Source: Methylococcaceae bacterium NSP1-2
Lineage (GTDB): Bacteria > Pseudomonadota > Gammaproteobacteria > Methylococcales > Methylomonadaceae
Assembly (NCBI GenBank): GCA_002256685.1
Contig: NQJH01000165.1
Span: 1-13,612 of the forward strand
Direction: 5' to 3'
DNA length: 13,612 nt
Positions 6,754-12,631 of the stretch are shown in pieces. The notes under the pieces were generated by a model that saw only the letters and a program-made list of their open reading frames with translations, was not told the DNA's origin and did not search any database. Both the position numbers and the translations under genes were made by a program. Every line of letters begins with the position of its first letter. Position 1 is the first letter of the stretch.

Positions 6754-8205
6754 ATGGATAGCGCGCAAACGCAGAGTTTTTTCCACGACACGGCTGACCA
6801 TCGAATTTTAACGCGGGGAGTTTATTCGGCATCACCGTTGTATTTTTTGAATCAGCCTATAGCAACAGCATCAGGGAACAAATGGGTGGTTTCACATAGT
6901 CTTCGAGACATCGGTTCTTACGTTAATTACCGACCTAGCGCCGAAGGCATTCGAGATTTCCTTTGTTATGGTTTTGTCCCCGCACCGCGTACTATTTTTC
7001 AAGGGGTATCCGCTGTTCCGTCTGGAATGAGTTGCCGTTTGCCTGTTACTAACGATCAAATCGATTGGCGTTTTTCTAAAGCAACCACCAGACCGCCGCC
7101 ACAACAGCCAGAAAACAACTTCTGGCAACAACTTTGCACTCACACTAAACATGACCACGCGGCGATCTTGCTGTCAGGCGGTCTTGATAGTGCAATGGTG
7201 GCGGCAGCAGCTAACGCCTCAGGAACGGCGATTACCGCTTACCATGCGCGGTTCAGTGGCGGTGAGGTCGGCGCAGGCTCTGATACTCATGCGGCACGCA
7301 TGACGGCACAGCATCTGGGTTTGGAACACAAGGAAATTGTGCTGAATTCATTGGATGCCCTGCGTTGGTTTGGCAAAACAGTGGGCGCGTTAGATCAGCC
7401 TTTAGGTGATCCTGTGTTATTGCCGTTTTATTTATTATTTAAAACCATTCATCAACACCAGCCGCAACACCTCATATTAACAGGCGAAGGCGGCGATCAA
7501 TTATTTGGATCTTGGTCAATGAAGCCAATGATTATGCGTGAGTTGTACCCTGAAGTCGGTTATTGTCGGAATGAAGGTTATCTGGCTAGTTTTCATAAAT
7601 TTGCCGATGAATGGTCCGAATTAATGTCCGCTAAACTCGGTCAACAATTGAATAACACAGTGTCGCTTGCAAGCCCTATTCAACAAGCCTTTGCCAGCTC
7701 ACCTACACCCGATTTTTGCAATCAAATACGTTGGGTCGATTTACAATTAAAAGGACTGCAACATATTGTGCCTAGAATAGACGCAATGGCAAAAGCCCAC
7801 CAACTCCGTTTGCATCATCCTTTTTTTGCAGAAGATATGATTGAGTTAGGCATCGCCTTACCCAATCACTTAAAATTAGCAGGCGCAACCGATAAAGTAT
7901 TGTTAAAAATGCTTGCTCACTCACAGTTGCCTTTGGAAGTCGTTGAACGGCGCAAACAAGGCATGGGCGTTCCAACGAGTCAATGGTTTCGGCGCGGCTT
8001 ACGACCGTTAGCCAGCTATTGGTTAAATAAAAATAGTTTAATTAAATCAGGTTTATTGAACCCTGATACTGTTCAAGACATAAGACGGCAAAACATCACC
8101 GCCAGCGATGGTCGCGGTAGACGCTGGGGTGATAGGCTGTGGATGTTATGTGTTTTAGAATGTTGGTTTGCTAGTCTAGGTGATTCCAGTCGTGGGGATA
8201 AATAA
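6754..8205 (+). CDS. Asparagine-synthetase-like ATP-dependent amide ligase (first copy), N-terminally short
   Basis: A 483-residue protein with an Asn_synthase domain (about 120-480). The PP-loop ATP site is SGGLDS (141-146), followed by DQPLGDPVLLP (214-224) and GEGGDQLFG (244-252); near the C-terminus LRLHHPFFAEDMIELGIALP and RRKQGMGVPTSQWF fit the family. The residues before 110 match only the second half of a class II glutamine amidotransferase domain (Ile-Phe-x-Gly-Val ... Val-Pro-Ser-Gly at 81-91). The first half and the N-terminal Cys nucleophile are absent, and an in-frame stop at 6727 prevents extension. It should therefore use free ammonia or an amine rather than glutamine, as lasso-peptide and beta-lactam synthetases do. 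True AsnB is about 550 residues or more. The start follows the exporter stop by 8 bases with a weak ribosome site; the stop overlaps the next start (TAATG). Product unknown. Confidence 0.82.
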   Translation: MDSAQTQSFFHDTADHRILTRGVYSASPLYFLNQPIATASGNKWVVSHSLRDIGSYVNYRPSAEGIRDFLCYGFVPAPRTIFQGVSAVPSGMSCRLPVTNDQIDWRFSKATTRPPPQQPENNFWQQLCTHTKHDHAAILLSGGLDSAMVAAAANASGTAITAYHARFSGGEVGAGSDTHAARMTAQHLGLEHKEIVLNSLDALRWFGKTVGALDQPLGDPVLLPFYLLFKTIHQHQPQHLILTGEGGDQLFGSWSMKPMIMRELYPEVGYCRNEGYLASFHKFADEWSELMSAKLGQQLNNTVSLASPIQQAFASSPTPDFCNQIRWVDLQLKGLQHIVPRIDAMAKAHQLRLHHPFFAEDMIELGIALPNHLKLAGATDKVLLKMLAHSQLPLEVVERRKQGMGVPTSQWFRRGLRPLASYWLNKNSLIKSGLLNPDTVQDIRRQNITASDGRGRRWGDRLWMLCVLECWFASLGDSSRGDK

Positions 8206-9188
8206 TGAAATGTGTCAACTGTAAAAAAGATTCAAAGAAACAAGACCGCGAAAAAGCGGGTGGACGTTGCCCATCCTGTCATCACCCATTTGTAACAGAA
8301 CCTGCTGAAGATGGCTTAACCGATATGGCAATAAAATCGGCAGAAGAGGCAGTATCTTCCAATGGCAGTTTATATTTTTTAAAAGATCATCTTAAATATC
8401 AATTACATCGCACACTAAAGAAAAAACAGCGTGTAGCTGTTATTGCGTTTGTGATAGCACTGCTTATTTTTGTAATCGGGTTATTTTTTGCCGTTATCAA
8501 ACGTGGTTTCTTTATTGGTGTGACTCTTTTCAGCGGCTTCGCTGTTATCATCACCGCCTCATTAAAGAATAAGTATAAAAAAACCTTTGATAAACTGGAT
8601 ACTATTATCAATAAATGGGTGACTATTAATCCCCACTCAAAACTACTCACCGCAGAAAAATACAACGCCTCACTGGGCAGTAAAAGCAGTAGCAATTTAG
8701 ATGATATTTCCTTTGAACGGGTACTTATTTGTGAACGTGATGAGACAGTTGATTTTTTGTTAAGCAACTTATTTCATTTTCATTATTCTTGTCCCGTGCT
8801 GGGTGGCAATGGTTATCCACAAGCAATTTATGAAGATATGCTGAGCCGTTTAAAACAAAATCCTGATTTAAAAGTTTTTTTACTGCACGATTATTCACCC
8901 GCTGGTTATGCGTTTGTTCGGCGCATTAAAACCGACCCTAAGTGGTTTGGTGGAAAACAAAAAGTCAACATCATTGATTTGGGTTTAAACATTAATCAAA
9001 AAAAGCTATTTAGATCCATGATTCTTAAACGCCCTGACCGCAATAAAAAAGTCAAAGAAACTGCCGAATTGTCGTTGTTTCAACCTGCCGTGTTAGTGGC
9101 ATTGTGTGGTGCGGCAATTAATGAAGGCATCGCAATGGATTTAGTTACATCCGCAGCAGCCGCTAACAATAGTAGTGGTTACGGTTGA
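8205..9188 (+). CDS. Zinc-ribbon membrane protein with TOPRIM-like C-terminal domain
   Basis: A 327-residue protein not recognised as a named family. Residues 3-25 hold two CxxC pairs (Cys3, Cys6, Cys22, Cys25), a likely zinc ribbon. Two hydrophobic segments follow at about 77-98 and 101-120, separated by KRG, so it is probably anchored in the inner membrane with both ends in the cytoplasm. Residues 172-245 resemble a Spo11/topoisomerase-VI-A style TOPRIM domain: strand VLICERDE with Glu177, GGNGYP (200-205) and FLLHDYSPAGYAF with Asp229. The usual DxD becomes DYS, so full metal-dependent catalysis is doubtful. The C-terminal end is Ala/Asn-rich. The start ATG overlaps the previous stop and the stop overlaps the next ATG, so it is made together with both synthetase-like proteins. 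TOPRIM assignment is inference; the layout is seen. Confidence 0.7.
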   Translation: MKCVNCKKDSKKQDREKAGGRCPSCHHPFVTEPAEDGLTDMAIKSAEEAVSSNGSLYFLKDHLKYQLHRTLKKKQRVAVIAFVIALLIFVIGLFFAVIKRGFFIGVTLFSGFAVIITASLKNKYKKTFDKLDTIINKWVTINPHSKLLTAEKYNASLGSKSSSNLDDISFERVLICERDETVDFLLSNLFHFHYSCPVLGGNGYPQAIYEDMLSRLKQNPDLKVFLLHDYSPAGYAFVRRIKTDPKWFGGKQKVNIIDLGLNINQKKLFRSMILKRPDRNKKVKETAELSLFQPAVLVALCGAAINEGIAMDLVTSAAAANNSSGYG

Positions 9189-9261
9189 TGAGTCGGTTTC
9201 AAGTGTATTGTGGCAACGCACCTGAACGCTTTGACCAACAACAAAACTGGAAATTCAGATT

Positions 9262-10248
9262 GTGTTTGCCTTTATGCCCAATAGCCGTTGTGATATTGGT
9301 GAACAAAGCACCCTATTTACTTCCCCTGACGGGCGGTGTGTGGGGGTTTTTTCAGGCAAATTATTCAACTTTGATGGCTTAACCCAAGGCTTTGCTAATG
9401 ACTTAACCAGCGCACAAAAGCTGGGTGCGTTATTGCAACAATTACACGCTAAACATGGCGTGAATTTTCCGCTTGAGTTATACGGATTTTTTGCCATTGT
9501 TATGATGGTCGATGGTCAATGCTTGGCAGTGCGTGATGCCATTGGTGAAAGACCTGTGTACATTCTGCAAACGCCGAACAGCATTGTGATTAGTGATCGT
9601 TTAGCCACCTTAATGGCTCACCCTGATTGTAGCCGCACGATTCATCCTGCGGGTGTGAGTGATTTTTTAAGCACTGGTTTTTCACCGTTTGAACGCACAC
9701 CTGTTGCGGGTATTACTAAACTTCAAGCGGGAGTCACCGCAACTATTCGCCAATCAGGGATTGAAACTTTTCATTATCATAAGTTACGCGATCAAGCTGA
9801 ACCAATTCCCGAAGCACAGTGTATTGAACAAGTCAGAGCCGCATTAGAATTAGCCGTTGCTAATCGGCTTGAAGCCAACACCAAAATGGGATTATTGCTG
9901 TCAGGCGGTTTAGATTCTAGCTTAGTGGGTGCGTTAGTGGGCGGTCATCAACTCACTGCCGCCTATTCACTGAATTTTGGTACAGAATACCGTAACGAAT
10001 TAGAATTTTCTGGCTTAATGGCGAAACATTTGGGCATTCCTGCGCGAGTCATTACCGTGACTTCTAAAATGATTAAAGCCAAGTTTCTCCAGACAGCGCA
10101 GATACTTGATGAACCAATTGGCGATCCGTTAACTGTGCCGAATATTATTGTCGTGGAAGAGGCCGCCAAAGAAGTGCAGTTAGTATTTAACGGTGAAGGC
10201 GGTGATCCCGTGTTTGGCGGCCCAAAAAATTTACCGATTAGGGCATGA
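9262..10248 (+). CDS. Fragment of second synthetase: amidotransferase-like half and PP-loop
   Basis: This is the largest intact open frame of the broken gene at 9188-10831, 328 codons if GTG 9262 were used. It holds the Cys-less amidotransferase-like domain (about 1-165) and the ATP-binding SGGLDS (214-219) up to GEGGDPVFGG. There is no ribosome site before GTG 9262, so separate translation is unlikely. It is listed so a reader can find the pieces. Confidence 0.5.
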   Translation: MFAFMPNSRCDIGEQSTLFTSPDGRCVGVFSGKLFNFDGLTQGFANDLTSAQKLGALLQQLHAKHGVNFPLELYGFFAIVMMVDGQCLAVRDAIGERPVYILQTPNSIVISDRLATLMAHPDCSRTIHPAGVSDFLSTGFSPFERTPVAGITKLQAGVTATIRQSGIETFHYHKLRDQAEPIPEAQCIEQVRAALELAVANRLEANTKMGLLLSGGLDSSLVGALVGGHQLTAAYSLNFGTEYRNELEFSGLMAKHLGIPARVITVTSKMIKAKFLQTAQILDEPIGDPLTVPNIIVVEEAAKEVQLVFNGEGGDPVFGGPKNLPIRA

Positions 10249-10831
10249 ACATTTGCCGAGTTTATTGTCTAACGATTTTCAGCAACAAATTAAACAGTAT
10301 GCAAGTTCTGCCGAGTTACTCGCACCGTTGCTCAATGACAGTCGTTTTCAGTCTTATTTACACCGTTTGATGCACATTAATTTACGTTTGAAAGGCGGCT
10401 CACAAATTTTGCCTAAAGTATTAAAAGCCTCAGAAGCAGCAGGTATTGCGGTGCGTTCACCACTGTTTGATAGACAATTGGCAGAATTGGCGTTTAGTCT
10501 ACCGCCCGCGATGAAATTAAAAGGCTCGATTGAGAAATATGTCCTGAAACAAGCCGTTAGCGATATTGTTCCTGCATCAATTATCGCTCGTCCTAAATCG
10601 GGTATGTTAGTACCGGTGCATTACTGGTTTAATAAAGACCTTAAGTCATTTACTAAGGCGGTGTTATTGGATAACAACGCCAAAATTCGCAATCTAATCG
10701 AACGAAAATCACTGCAAAACCTGATTGACTTTAAAGGCGGCGGTATCAAACCTTATTATGGCGATAGATTATGGCTCTTGCTATCCCTCGAATTGTGGAT
10801 GCAAGCTCACAACATTTCTGACGGACTTTAG
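10193..10831 (+). CDS. Fragment of second synthetase: C-terminal half
   Basis: The frame open to 10831 encodes the C-terminal Asn_synthase part; its genuine portion begins near 10240 at RLGHEHLPSLL. The first residues from GTG 10193 are an out-of-frame reading of the GEGGDPVFGG region and are not real protein. The end RLWLLLSLELWMQAH parallels RLWMLCVLECWFASL at the end of the first copy, which confirms the two genes are paralogous. Confidence 0.5.
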   Translation: MKAVIPCLAAQKIYRLGHEHLPSLLSNDFQQQIKQYASSAELLAPLLNDSRFQSYLHRLMHINLRLKGGSQILPKVLKASEAAGIAVRSPLFDRQLAELAFSLPPAMKLKGSIEKYVLKQAVSDIVPASIIARPKSGMLVPVHYWFNKDLKSFTKAVLLDNNAKIRNLIERKSLQNLIDFKGGGIKPYYGDRLWLLLSLELWMQAHNISDGL

Positions 10832-10834
10832 ACC

Positions 10835-11407
10835 ATGAAACGACACGCTTTATTTTTCACCCTGCTGATTAGTTTATTTTTGCTAGGCAATCAGCTCGCC
10901 GTAGCGGAATCCAGTTTATTCGACTTTGGCTCTAAAAAAGAAACCCCTGTTGCGGCGGCGATGGCTAAAAAAATCACTGCCACACTCAAAAAACTCCCCG
11001 AAGAAGGTACTCACCTTAGCCATATCAAATTGATTGAAGGCATTCGAGCAATGGATGATGAAATCGCCAGTGCGGGGGAAATAAAAATTCTGGTTGATTT
11101 TGATTGGCAGGCTTTACCCAGTCATCCAGACCAACGACAAGCCTTAGATAATGCCGCAGCGCGTATTATCAGAACAGTTTTTTTTGAACATAACGACATC
11201 ACTAAATTGCGCGTTATTGTTAAAATACCCAAAGGCAACGGCGATTATCAAAGTGCGGCTAAAGTGTTTTCGTTCACGAGAGCGACGTGGGAACTGACTA
11301 AAAATGATATGCGCTATCACCCTGACACAGCAACGGGAGCGGCAAATCTATTGGCATTAGGGGATTATGTGGTAGTTACTGAAAAAGGTTGGATACGCGG
11401 TTATTAA
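10835..11407 (+). CDS. Exported hypothetical protein of the synthetase gene row
   Basis: A 190-residue protein with a Sec signal peptide: basic start MKRHALFF, hydrophobic core LLISLFLLGNQLA, probable cleavage after AVA (about residue 24). There is no lipobox cysteine; the mature protein has no cysteine. It begins four bases after the synthetase stop (10831), so it belongs to the same transcript. The mature part has an Ala/Lys-rich amphipathic stretch (AAAMAKKITATLKKL), then mixed alpha/beta sequence (EIKILVDFDWQAL, LRVIVKIPKG) ending ITE-like YVVVTEKGWIRGY. I do not recognise the family. A periplasmic role linked to whatever the synthetases make is possible but only by position. Confidence 0.75.
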   Translation: MKRHALFFTLLISLFLLGNQLAVAESSLFDFGSKKETPVAAAMAKKITATLKKLPEEGTHLSHIKLIEGIRAMDDEIASAGEIKILVDFDWQALPSHPDQRQALDNAAARIIRTVFFEHNDITKLRVIVKIPKGNGDYQSAAKVFSFTRATWELTKNDMRYHPDTATGAANLLALGDYVVVTEKGWIRGY

Positions 11408-11439
11408 CAAAGCCGGTGTACAAATCTAGGTTTTTACGC

Positions 11440-11454
11440 CGATAAAATTTATCG
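11440..11454. promoter_or_regulatory. Short perfect palindrome upstream of the cupin gene
   Basis: CGATAAA and TTTATCG flank one A, a 15-base palindrome directly before the AAAGGA ribosome site (11455-11460) of the gene starting at 11467. Its place in the 5' leader would suit an operator or an mRNA hairpin. It could also be chance in AT-rich DNA. Confidence 0.25.
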
Positions 11455-11466
11455 AAAGGATTAACG

Positions 11467-12225
11467 ATGACAGAACAAAAAACAAGTATACAAGTTTGGA
11501 CTAGCTACTGGGGAGCGTTGCTTCACGATGACAACAGTAAAATTAATTCAATCATTTACGGTTTTGAAAATGAATCACCCGCCCACGCAAATAACACCCA
11601 AGCCACGATTGCCGATGAAGGCGCGTGTTTTGGTTTTGTTGCCAGTGGCGGCGTTTATCTACAAGACGGACGAATAAATTGGAGCTTGAATGCGGGACAG
11701 TGGTTCAGTCTGCCCAACGGTCTTATTCTCAATTTAACCGCTAATAGTCGCGTCTTAGTGTCACAATGCCTAGGTTATCAAGGCATTTATGCAATGGGTG
11801 GTCCGATAGAAGCCCAAGGTCGCTTGCGCTATATTGATGGTTGTAGCGATACCCTACTCTGTGCGCCGCCGCTATTGGGCGATCCTTGTCTGAATCATTT
11901 ACATTTTCCCGCTGGTATTGCCCAAACCGCGCACACTCATCCTTCGCTACGCGCAGGTATTATTGCCAAAGGGCAAGGCGTATGCGAAGCTAATCAGCAA
12001 CAGATTCCGCTAGCGGAGGGTGACTTATTTTGTATTCCCAAAGACACTGAACATCGTTTTATCACTGAAACCAGCACAATGGATGTGATTGCCTATCACC
12101 CCGACAGTGATTGGGGTCCTACACATGATAACCATCCAATGGTCAATCGCACTTGGGTTGAAGGTCATAAAATTGATAATCACGCGCCACAACACCAAGC
12201 CGCCAGCATTATTCATGGTCGCTGA
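11467..12225 (+). CDS. Bicupin-like protein with one intact metal site
   Basis: A 252-residue cytoplasmic protein of two cupin-like beta-barrel halves. The first half (about 40-110) has a plain GQWFSLPNG turn and no histidine cluster. The second (about 140-210) holds HLHFPAGIAQTAHTHP, giving H156-T-H158, and GDLFCIPKDTEHRF with H196; these three histidines fit a cupin metal site, although the usual glutamate between them is not evident (Arg162 at that place). The function could be enzymatic or sensory; the substrate is unknown. AAAGGA at 11455-11460 is a strong ribosome site. The gap of 59 bases from the preceding gene suggests its own control, possibly read through from the row before. The His-rich tail (DNHAPQHQ) is unusual. 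Confidence 0.75.
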   Translation: MTEQKTSIQVWTSYWGALLHDDNSKINSIIYGFENESPAHANNTQATIADEGACFGFVASGGVYLQDGRINWSLNAGQWFSLPNGLILNLTANSRVLVSQCLGYQGIYAMGGPIEAQGRLRYIDGCSDTLLCAPPLLGDPCLNHLHFPAGIAQTAHTHPSLRAGIIAKGQGVCEANQQQIPLAEGDLFCIPKDTEHRFITETSTMDVIAYHPDSDWGPTHDNHPMVNRTWVEGHKIDNHAPQHQAASIIHGR

Positions 12226-12269
12226 ATGTGATAGACTAAAATAAATATTAACAATAACTAAGGATTAAC

Positions 12270-12554
12270 ATGGCTGAAAATGTAGATGAATTAACCATTA
12301 CTTATGAAGACGGCGGCATTGAAACCGTCAAAGAATTGGACAAAAAAGTATTAACCAAAGGCGCGTGGGCAACGGTCATGTACCGTTATCAAGAATGGAA
12401 TCGCGCCAAAGAAGAATATAGCGCAGACAAATACACCATCCGCCGTTACCAAAAACGCAACGGCGAATATCAACAAAAATCCAAATTTAATATTTCTAGC
12501 ACCGACCAAGCAAAAGCCATTATTGCGGCATTGGAAGAGTGGATAGAAAAGTAA
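12270..12554 (+). CDS. Small hypothetical protein (94 residues)
   Basis: A 94-residue acidic/basic mixed soluble protein, with AAGGA (12260-12264) five bases before the ATG. It looks like a compact conserved domain: ELTITYEDGGIETV, ATVMYRYQEWNRAKEEY, YTIRRYQKRNGEYQQKSKFNIS, and a C-terminal helix DQAKAIIAALEEWI. The pattern of a basic beta-strand pair followed by a final helix is vaguely like PC4-type single-strand-binding proteins, which is weak inference. It lies 44 bases after the cupin gene and converges with the J-domain gene. There is no signal peptide or membrane segment. Confidence 0.75.
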   Translation: MAENVDELTITYEDGGIETVKELDKKVLTKGAWATVMYRYQEWNRAKEEYSADKYTIRRYQKRNGEYQQKSKFNISSTDQAKAIIAALEEWIEK

Positions 12555-12580
12555 GAATAGGATTGTGAGGCTGTGACTCG

Positions 12581-12623
12581 TTCCCACGCGCTGCGTGGGA
12601 ATGCAGTTAAGGCGTGCTACGCC
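12581..12623. repeat. Tandem hairpins between converging genes (REP-like, possible terminator)
   Basis: TTCCCACGC (12581-12589) pairs with GCGTGGGAA (12593-12601) around GCT; a second stem GGCGT (12611-12615) pairs with ACGCC (12619-12623), again around GCT. The first is a full copy of the unit whose half lies at 751-764. The pair fills the 77-base gap between the + strand stop at 12554 and the minus-strand stop at 12632, so it may end both transcripts. From memory, TTCCCACGC..GCGTGGGAA palindromes are widely dispersed in gammaproteobacterial genomes. Confidence 0.7.
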
Positions 12624-12631
12624 GATCATCA

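Larger units (their letters stand above)
9188..10831 (+). pseudogene. Second asparagine-synthetase-like gene, broken by two lesions
   Basis: The gene starts at ATG 9188, overlapping the previous stop by one base (TGATG). Frame 2 encodes a short start (SRFQVYCGNAPERF...NWK); near 9250-9262 the protein continues in frame 1, consistent with loss of one base. Frame 1 then carries the amidotransferase-like half (YGFFAIVMM, VRDAIGERPVY), the ATP PP-loop SGGLDSS at 9901-9921, DEPIGDP and GEGGDPVFGG, and stops at 10246-10248. Frame 2 resumes near 10240 (GHEHLPSLLSNDF) with the C-terminal part, including RSPLFDRQLAELAFSLP and RPKSGMLVPVHYWF, ending at 10831. Compared with the first copy, about 20 residues after GEGGD are missing, so this is a deletion plus frameshift. 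No Cys occupies position 2, so glutamine hydrolysis is not expected even in the intact ancestor. No slippery heptamer supports programmed frameshifting. Sequencing error is possible. Confidence 0.75.

Noticed and set aside
9185..9187. TTG start codon for the second synthetase
   Set aside because: ATG follows immediately at 9188 and overlaps the previous stop as TGATG, a usual coupled start.
9240..9265. Programmed ribosomal frameshift in the second synthetase
   Set aside because: No X XXY YYZ slippery heptamer is present in the reading frame, and the second lesion also involves missing residues.
6754..10831. Lasso-peptide biosynthetic cluster
   Set aside because: Only the synthetase-like part fits. 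No precursor peptide, RRE protein or transglutaminase-type protease is visible.
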